The notes beneath the pieces are model-generated. The model was not told where the DNA came from. It saw only the letters and a list, made by a program, of their open reading frames with translations, and ran no database searches. Shown one piece after another: positions 8,436-18,010 of a DNA stretch of 64,000 nt. The stretch comes from Ceratodon purpureus. Its lineage: Eukaryota; Streptophyta; Bryopsida; Pseudoditrichales; Ditrichaceae. A program made the translations under genes and the position numbers. Location of the stretch: the NCBI GenBank assembly GCA_014871385.1, contig CM026426.1:44502484-44566483 (forward strand). The letters run 5' to 3'. Position 1 is the stretch's first letter. Each line of letters starts with the position of its first letter.

Positions 8436-11183
8436 ATGGTAAACGAAGGTCAAGTTGACAGAGAAGGCAGAGGAACTGATCAAGGGAGGCCCCAACCCGA
8501 AGTTGCAGGATCGGTCAAATTGACAAGGCCAATTGCTCGGCCCAAGATGAAAGTGATGAAGAACAAGAAGTCGAAGAAGCCTGTGCTTGCGGATGCAATG
8601 CAACAGGACCTGTCAAGTGGACCAAGACGTCAAATTGAACACTTGGAGCTGAAGAAGATTGACCGGGAGGCATGGCCGCAATTTGAAGCCAACCGGGAAA
8701 ACTTCGTGAAGGCAGGACTTTGGGACTCCGTGATGGTTGTCTTCGAGGATCAGGATGATGGGAGGATCAATCAATTTCTGACTTCTTCGGAGTATGGATC
8801 CAGAGGAATGGCCGTGGTGGATGGAAGAAGCGTACCTTTCAACTCGACAGCCATCTCCAAGATGTTGAAGCTGCATCAAGGAGACAACTTGTTGATGGAA
8901 GAGGTGGGCGGTATTTCAGAGGACGATTTGACCAACGTCTTTGACAGAGCTGCCAAGACGCAGAGTGGCTACAAATTGGTGAATGCGAAAGAGACGTGGA
9001 AGGAGTGGTTGTTATTCTTCAATCAGAGAATCATGCTGGCGGAGAAGGGGCCTCTGATCATGTCGAAGGAAGGAGTAGCAGCCGCGATTTACGGGTGGAA
9101 TGGTGTCAAATTGAGTTGGGGAAACATTCTATTTGACAACATCAAGGTGGAGATTAGCAAGAAGCATACCAGATATCCCATCACACTCTACAGTGCGATT
9201 TATCTCTCGGAGTTGACTAAGCCGCCAAACCCGGGAGATGCAGGAGTGTCAACTGGACCAGCAAGAGCTCTACCGAACCTGCTCAACTTGACAAGGGAAC
9301 CAGAGCCCAGAGCTTTGACTCCATCATCCTCGAGAGTGAACAAGGTCAAGAAGAGGAGAGTAGAGGATAACTCCTTACCTCAATGTCTATTTGAACTGAA
9401 CCCGAGGTTGGGAAGAGGAGCAAGATCAGCCAGTCAAGTAGACAATCGTGAACCTGCAAGGCAACCAGCGTTGCAGCTCACGCAGGCTGAGGTGGTTGCA
9501 CAGCTCAAAGATGCATTGGTGAGAGAAATGCAGCTACGGTTGAAGATCAAGGAATTGGAGCGTACGGTGTTCAACTTGACCACTGAGAACAACCTAGCTG
9601 TGGAAGATATACGGAGGCTGAATACACAGTTGGCTAACTTGGCGGAATTAAATGAAGAATTGACCAAGCCCACCGTTGCGGATATTGAGATTGACACTGG
9701 GAAGTCGTTCCAAGAGCTGTATAACGATGAGAAGCAGCACCGCATCGAACTTCAACGTCAATTTGACCAACTTAATGATGCCAAGACTGCCATTTCCAAA
9801 CTCTGTACCGAGGAGAGGAATGAGAAGAATAAGCTCAAGGCAGAATTGGAAAGCTTGAAGAAAAATCCGATGGTGAAGGTTGTCAACCCCTCGGATTATG
9901 CGACTCTGAAGACCAATAACGAATTGTACCACCGTACTATCGAGATTGGTAAGAAGCAGTTGCAGGAGGCCCGGATGGAGAACAGGGCGTTGAGAGGAGA
10001 ACTTTGGAAGGTCGACTTGACATCACCACCAAGTTATTCCCTTTTCCATGCATACGAGTTGCAAAGGGATAACTGGTTGGCTATGGTGGGGAAAGACAGG
10101 GGATGTCTATTGGACAGCGGTGATTTCGATGCGGTATGGGCAGCGTCTAGTAGACATGCTAATCAGCAGAATCTCATCTGTGAGATGATCGCAAGAGGCG
10201 ATGTCCAGTTGACCGACCAGAAGAAGCTGTTGCTCCCCATAGGTCACTTGGGAGCTCGAGTGGTGTTATACTACACCACTCTGGAGGAGCAACTCCAGAA
10301 GAGACGTCAACTTGACATGTCGGTGGAGAGTCACAAACTGGTGAAGATGGGCGATTCGAGTAGACAGGTGGTGGATGTTGCGGAGAAGGTGCCAAGTGAG
10401 GAGCTCAAGGAGTGGACAGCAACTTTGGAGGGGCTGCTCAAGGAGTTCGATGACCGTGATAACATCCTTGTCAAGTTGTCATGTGTGCTGGAGAGGGAGA
10501 CTTATGCTCAAAGGGGCGAGTTGACCACGGCACACTATGTTTACGGGATGCACAAGGTGAGGCAGCAGATCATAGACACCTTGAGAGAGTTGAAAAAGGA
10601 CCACCTATTCATCACTAGCCATGATCTTCAAGTCGAGTTGACCTTGCCTCCACCCACATACAAGGCACCGGGGTGGCTGTCCATTCGAACACCGGTTACA
10701 GGATCCCCCTTAACAGTCAAGTACTTGGGGAATTATGCGAGTCTATTTGACAATGAAGCGGTTTTTCCGCTACCCACATGGACTGCGATTGAGTGGCTGC
10801 TGGAAGATTACGGGCTGTCTCGAAGGGAGGAGCGGTCGTGGGATTTAATTTACAAGGAGATTGTCGATGTCAACTGGACTGATGCTGCCCCCGAAGCCGT
10901 GAGAACCAATGGACATTTCTGCGACTGTAGAAGAAGGTTCAAGTGGGCTCTAGATAGTCTAATTGACTCGGTGGAGTATAATTGGCCTCTAATCCCTGGT
11001 CAATTTGACACGGCATGGAATTGTGCCACGGCCTATGAGGGCTTCTGGCAGATTCACCACACACACACCGACCCTGTGTGTTTCCGAGCAGCAATCTTCT
11101 CAAAGTTTTTGGCTCGGATTTGCAGGGATTTCAAGGTGGTGGTGAATGTGAACCGCTACGATGAGAGGAGGCCGGAGTTTTGA
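8436..11183 (+). CDS. element A protein: putative plant transposon-type domain plus coiled coil
   Basis: The ORF encodes 915 aa, with the ATG in a good plant context (ACCATGG). Residues 1-57 are basic. Residues of about 70-265 resemble the 'putative plant transposon protein' domain (Pfam Transposase_32-like, by pattern only): a VDGRSVPF-type strand, a Trp-rich helix (ETWKEWLLFF) and a hydrophobic stretch ending ITLYSAIYLSEL. Residues of about 350-520 form a long coiled coil. The C-terminal 380 residues are globular-looking and unknown. The middle of the N-terminal domain matches the proteins of elements B, C and D. It carries more than 20 motif copies in three phases. It may bind element DNA; no catalytic function is visible. 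Confidence 0.75.
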   Translation: MVNEGQVDREGRGTDQGRPQPEVAGSVKLTRPIARPKMKVMKNKKSKKPVLADAMQQDLSSGPRRQIEHLELKKIDREAWPQFEANRENFVKAGLWDSVMVVFEDQDDGRINQFLTSSEYGSRGMAVVDGRSVPFNSTAISKMLKLHQGDNLLMEEVGGISEDDLTNVFDRAAKTQSGYKLVNAKETWKEWLLFFNQRIMLAEKGPLIMSKEGVAAAIYGWNGVKLSWGNILFDNIKVEISKKHTRYPITLYSAIYLSELTKPPNPGDAGVSTGPARALPNLLNLTREPEPRALTPSSSRVNKVKKRRVEDNSLPQCLFELNPRLGRGARSASQVDNREPARQPALQLTQAEVVAQLKDALVREMQLRLKIKELERTVFNLTTENNLAVEDIRRLNTQLANLAELNEELTKPTVADIEIDTGKSFQELYNDEKQHRIELQRQFDQLNDAKTAISKLCTEERNEKNKLKAELESLKKNPMVKVVNPSDYATLKTNNELYHRTIEIGKKQLQEARMENRALRGELWKVDLTSPPSYSLFHAYELQRDNWLAMVGKDRGCLLDSGDFDAVWAASSRHANQQNLICEMIARGDVQLTDQKKLLLPIGHLGARVVLYYTTLEEQLQKRRQLDMSVESHKLVKMGDSSRQVVDVAEKVPSEELKEWTATLEGLLKEFDDRDNILVKLSCVLERETYAQRGELTTAHYVYGMHKVRQQIIDTLRELKKDHLFITSHDLQVELTLPPPTYKAPGWLSIRTPVTGSPLTVKYLGNYASLFDNEAVFPLPTWTAIEWLLEDYGLSRREERSWDLIYKEIVDVNWTDAAPEAVRTNGHFCDCRRRFKWALDSLIDSVEYNWPLIPGQFDTAWNCATAYEGFWQIHHTHTDPVCFRAAIFSKFLARICRDFKVVVNVNRYDERRPEF

Positions 11184-11473
11184 TCAATCTCAAGCTCCGT
11201 TACCACTCAAGTCGTTGGGGGAGGATGCTGGAAGTCATGGCCATGACTCATTTTCTTTACGGGTCTAATGGATGCTTCATCAACGAATTCAGGGGAACTC
11301 GGAAGATAGCTATTGACAATTGGCTAACCTTCCAGCATTCCAACAACACTGAATTACTTCGGAAGGATGATGAAGTAAGGAGGGAAGTGTCCAAGCTCAT
11401 GGCGCAGCGGATCCAGAAGGAGAGCCATTACGGTGACCAGCACCGTAATCACCACCGACGTCATCATGTCTAG
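11180..11473 (+). CDS. out-of-frame C-terminal extension of the element A protein
   Basis: This frame, shifted -1 relative to the 915-aa ORF, overlaps its TGA stop and adds up to 97 residues ending in a His/Arg-rich tail. The content is protein-like (FLYGSNGCFINEFRGTRK) and the spacing suggests it was once continuous with the main ORF. Either a one-base indel split the gene or a frameshift is used in translation. No canonical slippery heptamer is present at the junction, so an indel is more likely. Confidence 0.45.
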   Translation: MINLKLRYHSSRWGRMLEVMAMTHFLYGSNGCFINEFRGTRKIAIDNWLTFQHSNNTELLRKDDEVRREVSKLMAQRIQKESHYGDQHRNHHRRHHV

Positions 11474-11591
11474 TTGACAGTAGCTACAGTGGGTGTGCAA
11501 GCTAATCTTTGTATATAATTTCCGAGTCTAGTTGACATAGTGTCTAGTAGACAATGCTGTAAATGTGGAACTTGCCGGGAGTCAAGTAGAC

Positions 11592-11603
11592 AAAGAGGGG
11601 GGC
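11592..11603 (+). other. polypurine tract in element A
   Basis: AAAGAGGGGGGC lies about 120 bp after the element A coding region. It closely resembles the gypsy tract at 6934 and is followed by TATGTGAGTTGAC, a plausible LTR start (TG at 11605). It suggests that element A moves by reverse transcription, but no matching 5' LTR was found. Confidence 0.4.
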
Positions 11604-13336
11604 TATGTGAGTTGACTTTTTTTGAGAAAAGTCCTTTTCAGTAAAAACAGTGTAAATATGACCAAGTTACCATGTCAATTTGAAATCCATGTAGATAGTG
11701 GCTGTAGAAATCTGGTTGAGAGTCAAATGGACATAGTGTAGAATTCAGGGGACATGACCCTACCTAGAGACACGACTTGTCAAATTGACTCTACGTACAG
11801 GCATACCCTTTAGAAATTAAGGCATAACTAGGAATTAAGGAAGAAGAAAGAATTACTTCACCACACCACACAACACTGTGTGAGTGATAGTCACATTATG
11901 TAAAAAATATAAAAATAGAATTCCATTGTCTAATTGATTGTCAACTTGACTCTGAGTAGCTCACTGTTTAATGGATTCACAATGCTCTTTGTCAATTTGA
12001 ACTATAGCCTCGATGCACAGTGTATTAATCTGCAGAACTGTAGAATCAGAATGGAGAACTGGAGCAAACTGATTACTGTCTAATTGATTTGCAAAGCTTA
12101 CTGTCAAATTGAAACTGCAGATCTGCTGAACAGTGAATTTATATGTAGTCCATGGGAGATAGAATGAATAGTTTGATCAAAGGGCTACTGTCTAATTGAC
12201 AATTGAATTCAGATTGCTTGCTGCATAATGTCTAGTTAACACTGGTCAAATGGACAAGATAGTGGTTCGGTATGCATCCATGGGCATGCATACATTGTCA
12301 ACTTGACTTGCATGGACCATGTCTAATTGACTCAGTGGAGTGTTGGTGAGAGTTACAGTGAATGTGGTGACTCACACTGGATACTGTCTAATTGAAATGG
12401 ATACTGTCTATTTGAAATCGAAGATATTGATGGAGCAGAGTGAACAGTGGGTGAGATTGTCTATTTGAACTCAGAACGAAGGAAAGAGTTACTGAGTGTA
12501 TAGCAAATAGAAATTATGAGAAATAAACACAACAGTTTGTCCAATTGACATTGCATTGTTGTGAATGGGAATTATGGAGAATGAGAGTTCCATGTGAGTA
12601 CTGGAACAGTGAAGTGAGTATTACTTGATAGTCTTTTAAATTAGATTGGCCATCTGAAATAGAAGACTGAGAATGACTTAGAGTTTATGGAAGCCAGATT
12701 GAGTACATTGATGGATAAAAGTGGCAATTAATTATTAAGGAGTGATCAGCCTTAGTGATTATTAGTTCTCATTATAATAAAACTTGAATGTATTCAACTG
12801 AGCAATAGTACAGTCATTGTAATTGAGTAATACAATTGAGAAGCATAGTTGTGATGAATGGTAGAGTTGGAGTATGATTGAATGTGAATGAGTAGACAGT
12901 GATTACATGTCTATTTGAAATGCGATGGATGGGAGGAAAAAGATGAAGACAAGCAAGGAGTTGCTTGAGATAAGTTAATCTATCATAACATATCCCAAAG
13001 CATCATTCATAGGCATAAATAGGTTGAACACTAGATTCTAACCTAGTAATGAATGAACTTGCACATGCATAATAAATGCATTGTCTAATTGAACTTGGAA
13101 GGGAGTGATGGCAATAAACCGAGAGATGGTACTTGTCAATTTGAACTCCCATTACCCTTGAACCAATTGAGAGTTTGGATTACTTGGGTTTTATGTGACT
13201 TGGGGTAATTAAGACATTAGAGTTATAAAGAGATTCTTTTAAGGAAATACTTTGCATTCTATTATTCTTTACTTACTACAGTGACCTTTAGTTACGTTAA
13301 AAGCTAAACGAAAAGACCTATTCCCATGACTTACCA
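11604..13336. other. element A 3' tail and junction, no gene
   Basis: There is no convincing coding frame. The tail to about 13150 is full of GTCTAATTGA/GTCAATTTGA variants, often paired at short spacing (12385 and 12404). From 13150 to 13336 the motif stops and the sequence is AT-rich without visible structure. Confidence 0.6.
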
Positions 13337-15331
13337 CTATTTGTAAATTTCACCAATTACAGCTGTCCCAACCGGGGAGCTCGCATAAGTTTCTGAGTCG
13401 GACGCAGAAATCGTAATGGGTCCCTTCTCCGCTGGATCCTTTCTCTTCCTCAAAACTCTTCGAGCACCGGAACTGTCAGCAGGGGAGTCCACCACTGGCG
13501 TTCCGATGGGTGTAGAAGTCACCGTTCCGGTCTGGACTGTGGGTGAAGGGGTAAGTGCCCCCTCCTGAGTCACTCGGATCCGTCCAGTTGGTGAAATGGC
13601 CCTTCCCCATTCCGATCCTGCGACCTCCCCTTGGTAAGTTGGAATGATTACCGACGATCCGAGTGTTGGGAGAACAACCGGCTGCGCGGGCGGGGTTACC
13701 TCTTCCGTAACCGTCCGGTCCTCGAATCGCCTAACAGTGACTGTAGTCCCTGTTACTTCCGCCTGACCGGTGGGGATCGCGCAGCCTTGCTGAGCCGTGC
13801 TGGCTCCGGGTGACGCCACCTGTCCTTGGTGTTCCCGGATCATCTCCGCGATCGTCAGGACCGGTTTGAAGATATCCGAGTCGACCGTCATCTGCTCCTC
13901 AAGCTGGAGGTTGCGCTCCCTTGGGGTCCTGAATGCTACACCGCGGGATTCCCCTACAATGGTCCGAGAGGAAGATCCGGGAAACGGATGGTTCCGACAA
14001 ATGGCTCCTACGCTGGGACTTCCGACTCACGGATTGAGCAGTTGCCAAACCTTCTTCAGAATCTGGTTCATTAAGTGCTCGCATTTGGAGAGGATCGTGA
14101 TGATCTTCTACTTGTTCTCCAAATCTGCAGGTTGCAATACATTCTCGTCGAACAACCGGGCCTTGTTGACTATAGCACCCAGATTCCCTACCAACTTCCG
14201 AAGCTCACCCAAGGTCTCCTCCTGCTCGGCATGGAACTTCCGGATCTCCCCGCTCTTCGTCGCCAGTTCCCTCGTAAGCTCCTGCAACTGAAGCTCCAAC
14301 TGCTTCTTCTCACTCCGAAGCTTCGGGGCGTCCTTCAAAAGCTCCACTTCTCGGATCACCTATTCCGGTAAGCAGCCCCCGAGCGACGTGCAGACTCTCC
14401 GGAACAGCGTCTTGATCCGATCATAAGAGGCCTGCGCCCGATGAGTCTCCTCCCGAATTCCCCGGAATAGTTCCACCGGAAATATTCGCTCGGAGCTGAC
14501 CTCCTTCCGTTCCGCATCTCCCTGGGCCGTGGAGGGCTCCGCGTGCTGCGACGCAGCGCGTTCCGATCGTGACCTAGACAGAGCCTTAGTAGCGCCGGGA
14601 TTCGGAATGATCGTTGTATCATCATCCCCTTCCGTGGACGCTGTATCCGAGGTTTCGCCGTGCGATACGACATCCATCCCTGGCGGAATCTCCTGAAAAT
14701 TGAGGAAGTTCTTTACCGTCGTATAATTCTCCTCCTCCTTATCCATCAGCAAACTATACGAGTGGTAGAGGTGGTAGAGAAAAGGGGTGATCGGGGTCGG
14801 CTTCTTTCTGATCGATGGCACCATCTTCCGCACGGTTTCCGCTATGAGCGCGGCCCAATTCACCGGACGCTCCCCCGTGTACGCTCCGAAGATGGTGTTC
14901 CCGACCGTAATGGTGACCTGTTCCGGTTTCAACAGATACAGGATCGGAACGAGGAAGGCTAAGACCTGTCTCTGTCTCCTTTCCTTGCAGGCGTCTATCA
15001 CGTATCCGTTATTCTTATGGATCTCCCCGTGGAACCTATCCTGTACGTACTTATCCGTCCGGGTTTCCCAAAGGAGCCCGTTCTGCTTAAAACAGTAAGT
15101 TTCCGCCCACTGTTCCGCGCACCATAGCGTGGGCTTGCCTCGGATCGTGTTGTCCCACCTATTGTCCAGCCCGTCCAGGATCTCCGCCACCATCGCCTCA
15201 TCTTTCAGCAACCATGGCCGTGGCAGCAAACCCTCGCACCTCATCCGGGTGAGATCGTCAATCAACTTGTTCATCTCCGACTCTCTCACCGGAGTGGCGG
15301 GACTAAGAACTCTACACTGAACGTGCGCCAT
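13337..15331 (-). pseudogene. element B protein, broken by three in-frame stops
   Basis: The frame starting at 15331 encodes a conserved N-terminal domain of about 220 aa (RGKPTLWCAEQWAETYCF, then a hydrophobic FLVPILYLLKP segment and TPFLYHLYH), an acidic linker, a coiled coil (about 14350-14110) and a Pro/Thr-rich tail ending in RRVLRKRK. Stops TAG (14362-14360), TAG (14110-14108) and TGA (14029-14027) all lie in the same frame, with matching sequence on both sides and no frameshift. Restored length would be about 665 codons, close to the 643 and 621 aa of the C and D proteins, which align with it throughout. CAG-to-TAG and CGA-to-TGA changes would explain all three stops. Confidence 0.75.
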
Positions 15332-15481
15332 TTCTACGTCTCACTTCTCCCCCTTTGCGATCCGTCAGCAAGAAACCCGGCAATCCAACTGCCAGTGAAT
15401 CGGAAAAGACAAAACACCTCACCGCTCTTTCACTCTCTACTTCCAGTCCGCAAAAAGGAACTCCAAACCCTAACACTCTCG

Positions 15482-15489
15482 CTTATATA
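15482..15489 (-). promoter_or_regulatory. TATA box for the element B gene
   Basis: On the minus strand the sequence reads TATATAAG about 150 bp upstream of the start at 15331. Element D has a TATA box at a similar distance (about 200 bp), which supports both. Confidence 0.5.
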
Positions 15490-15499
15490 CCCAGGGCAT

Positions 15500-16679
15500 C
15501 ATAAACGCTGCGGCGGCCCGTAATTGCAGCCGCCATTGTACCGAGCTAGGCACCTATCTGAGTCATGATGACTTCCGCGTCGTTTCGGATCCTAGACGCG
15601 GTTACAGTAACGGTTAGTTCTCGAATCTGTGACCCATTCCGAGTTTTCTCTTCCGAGTTCCGGGATCACGGTTCTAGGAATACTTCCTGCGTTAACTGTT
15701 TTAAGATTCCTGGGGTATCCGGTTTGTGCTAACTCTTAATGCGGCTAATGCCTAGCTAGTTTTTACCTAATTAACCAAAAAAAATGAAAATTAAATGAAA
15801 TTCTAACTCCGGATGAGGCTCTTCCGGTTTATTCTGAGTTTCTCGGTTCCCACAGAGGGAAGCCTTCCTGCGCGACTATTGGGTGGACCCCCTGATTCGC
15901 GATTTGGCTCGCTTTTGGCGACTTGCTGGCACCATTGGTGCCAGCTGGTAAAGTGCACGGGCATGGCAAAAATTTCAGGCACAGATTCTGACCAAAGGCC
16001 TTCTGGAGACCCCAATCTTCCCCTAATGACTATGAGGGTTGTCATAACGGACGAACATGGGCAAAATTTCCGGACTCGGACGGATCGGTCGGTCCGGGGT
16101 GAAAATCGGACATATTCTATGAATATTCTATGAATATTCCTAAATTTTTCTCAAATATTCTCGAATATGCTCTAATATGCTCGAACATTCCCTTATGGAC
16201 CGGACATGACCCTTAATGGATGGATGCGCGGATCGGACGATCTTGCGGACGAGAAGGTCCTATGAACAACCATGAATACTATAGAACTTTTCTTACCAGT
16301 TGTACGCTTTGTATCTTAGTTCATTGGTATTTTGAGTACATTGGTATTCTTTCTACAGTGGTATTCTAAGTACGTTTTCGTTTTTTTAATACAGTGGTAT
16401 TTTGAGAGTACCTGAAATAGTTTATGGGGAGTACATCTGTATTTTCAGTACATCCTTTTGGCTTAGTACATTTCTATTCTTTATACATTTCTATTCCTTG
16501 TACATTTCTATTCCTTGAATGTAAATTCCTATACTTTGTACATTTCTAGTCTTTGCACATTTCTATACCTTTGGACAACCATTTCTTGTTTCATGTCTAT
16601 TTTTGTACTTTTCTTTAGTGAAGATTCTTGTATTGGAGTTACAGTAAGCTCTTATGTTTTTTTGTTGTTGTATCCTTCA
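15500..16679. repeat. non-coding stretch with clustered short repeats
   Basis: No gene is seen. Around 16110-16190, GAATATTCTAT/AATATTC units recur. From about 16300 to 16380 a GTACATTGGTATTYT-like unit recurs, and from about 16470 to 16570 a GTACATTTCTATTCYTT unit recurs five or six times at irregular spacing. The AT-rich units look like another element-specific motif set or a decayed minisatellite. A polypyrimidine stretch ending in CAG at 16680 looks like a splice acceptor for the next exon. Confidence 0.5.
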
Positions 16680-16680
16680 G

Positions 16681-17658
16681 ATATCATTGAAGAGAACAAC
16701 ATTGATTCCAAGGATGCTATACAAGTGGAAAAGGACGTCATGGAGTCAAATTTGAGTTTGCAGAACCCTACGCTACAAGGCGAGGAGGACTCTCAACTAG
16801 AGATTTCAGAATGTGAGGGGGCAGAGTTCAAAGACTGTGACATGACTTCAATGGAGAGCATCCATGGCAGCGCTGGATTTCAATTTGAGGAGCGTCCCAC
16901 GCTCCAGTTAGGACTTCCAAGAGCACTATGTGAGGGAAAAAGAGGGATTGGCAATTGAGAGGGTGATCAAGCTAGAGAAGGATGGAGGTAGAAGCCCGGT
17001 GGTGTCCAAATTGGGGTCACAATGCTTAGTAGGGCAGCGACAGAAAGGGATTGCGGTCAAAAGAAATGAGGACGACATGGACTGTATTGGAGAAGGATTG
17101 GGGGATAGATTGCAGAAGGTGCAAGCCGTGGCTAAAGAAGTGGAGGTTTTTGAGAGGATTCTTGACCCTCTTGTACAACAGTTGGAGACTACTACGGTAG
17201 AGGCTACGACGTTAGAGGCTTCTACGCTGAAGCGTATGGTTGAATTATTGCCAGTATCAAAGGAGGTCCGCACCACAGCGTTGGCAGTGGAGGCCTTAGC
17301 TACTGCTGTGGAGGCGGAATGAGAGCTGCTCCTTAAACCAGCGTTGACGTCATCTTTGGAGGTCAAGGCAAGGAGGGAAAAGGAGCAAAAAGAGTTAGAT
17401 GGTTTTGAACCAGAAAATATGTTCGCCCCTGAGAATCTGTACTCTCCAAAGAAGAGAACTTTGAAGGACTTACCAGAGATTCCTGGGGGTACCAATAGCC
17501 CTGTTTCAGTTTCAGAGACCAGTTGGAGGACCGGATCACGTACTGCCAAGGATGTTGAGGCAGAAATGGTTACCAAGGTTACAGTGAAGAAGGGAAAGGG
17601 TCACAAAGTAGGTGGCACTTCCTCACAGAATCAGGCGAGGGTTGCCACTACAAAATAG
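16681..17658 (+). pseudogene. decayed acidic/Lys-rich coding exon, unknown family
   Basis: After a pyrimidine-rich CAG acceptor, a frame encodes an acidic Glu/Asp/Ser-rich stretch to about 16925. It then shifts frame and continues from 16930 as a charged, partly coiled-coil segment with Thr-Leu-Glu repeats near 17190-17230. It meets an in-frame TGA at 17320-17322 and resumes to 17658 with a Lys-rich end. One frameshift and one nonsense codon make it a relic. It may be the 5' part of the SET gene that follows or an unrelated element ORF; I recognise no domain. Confidence 0.4.
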
Positions 17659-18010
17659 GTCTACAGCAAGGTGGTTTTTGTATTGCATTTATTTTTGGAT
17701 TTTAGTCCACTAAGCTACAATGGTGAGCTATTACTGTGTATATGTACTATTTTTTAATACAACGGATTATGAGGATCCCTCCCTCATACCAAGGCTTCAC
17801 TTGAGGGTTGATCTAACACATTTCGTGGCTGAAGTGTTGGTTTATTAATTTAATTTCAATTTTTTGCTTGGAATATGACATGGAAAGCTTGGTTGTTGGG
17901 ATGTAGTAATAATTAGGCCCAAACTTGATATGATACTGGAGATTTGTCTATGGGGCGGGAGGAGATTCCAAGTTGCTTCCTCTGATGTAGATTTGGCTTA
18001 TTTTTAGTAC
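17659..18010. other. spacer, no gene
   Basis: AT-rich sequence with no coding frame. It could be an intron before the SET relic, because a TTTTTAG acceptor-like site precedes 18011. Confidence 0.4.

Larger units (their letters stand above)
7120..13145. repeat. dispersed 11-bp interrupted palindrome GTCNANTNGAC
   Basis: I counted roughly 60 exact or one-off copies. Exact ones lie at 7271, 7402, 7462, 7758, 7882, 7987, 8113, 8411, 8449, 8514, 8612, 9757, 10145, 10306, 10741, 10957, 10999, 11468, 11526, 11542, 11581, 11779, 12190, 12245 and 12297. In the 3' tail the last base is often A (GTCTATTTGAA type). Eight fixed bases predict about 0.1 copy by chance in 6 kb. Copies lie in leader, ORF and tail, and inside the ORF in all three codon phases. 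Confidence 0.9.
7110..13150 (+). mobile_element. element A: GTCNANTNGAC-rich element with one long ORF
   Basis: The segment is defined by a dense short motif that starts near 7120 and ends near 13145 and is absent from the gypsy element before it. It has about 1.3 kb of leader, an ORF of about 3 kb (8436-11473), a second purine tract (11592-11603) and about 1.55 kb of AT-richer tail. I found no RT, integrase or transposase catalytic motifs and no repeated ends. It is probably a non-autonomous LTR-type element that has lost its 5' LTR, or an element type I cannot name. Boundaries are approximate. Confidence 0.6.
13337..16090. repeat. dispersed TTCCG motif across element B
   Basis: TTCCG/CGGAA occurs about 30 times across roughly 2.7 kb, several-fold above the 5 expected by chance, in the ORF, in its promoter region (TTCCGAGTTCCGGG near 15650) and up to about 16070. 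Many copies extend to TTCCGG or TTCCGA. Codon bias in the minus-strand ORF could explain some, but not those upstream of it. Confidence 0.55.

Noticed and set aside
8449..11009. The GTCNANTNGAC motif as a by-product of a repeated amino-acid motif
   Set aside because: Copies inside the ORF fall in all three codon phases and give different residues, and the motif is at least as dense outside the ORF.
6917..11610. Element A as the 3' accessory part of the gypsy element (one element from 1 to 11.6 kb)
   Set aside because: The motif stops sharply near 7.1 kb, base composition differs, and each part has its own purine tract. It remains possible but unsupported.
7120..13145. A CRISPR-like array in the motif-rich region
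   Set aside because: The word is 11 bp, its spacing is irregular, and the DNA is a plant nuclear element; nothing resembles repeat-spacer structure.
13631..14371. Plus-strand open frames opposite element B
   Set aside because: They mirror the minus-strand gene, show no family or codon signal, and overlap each other.
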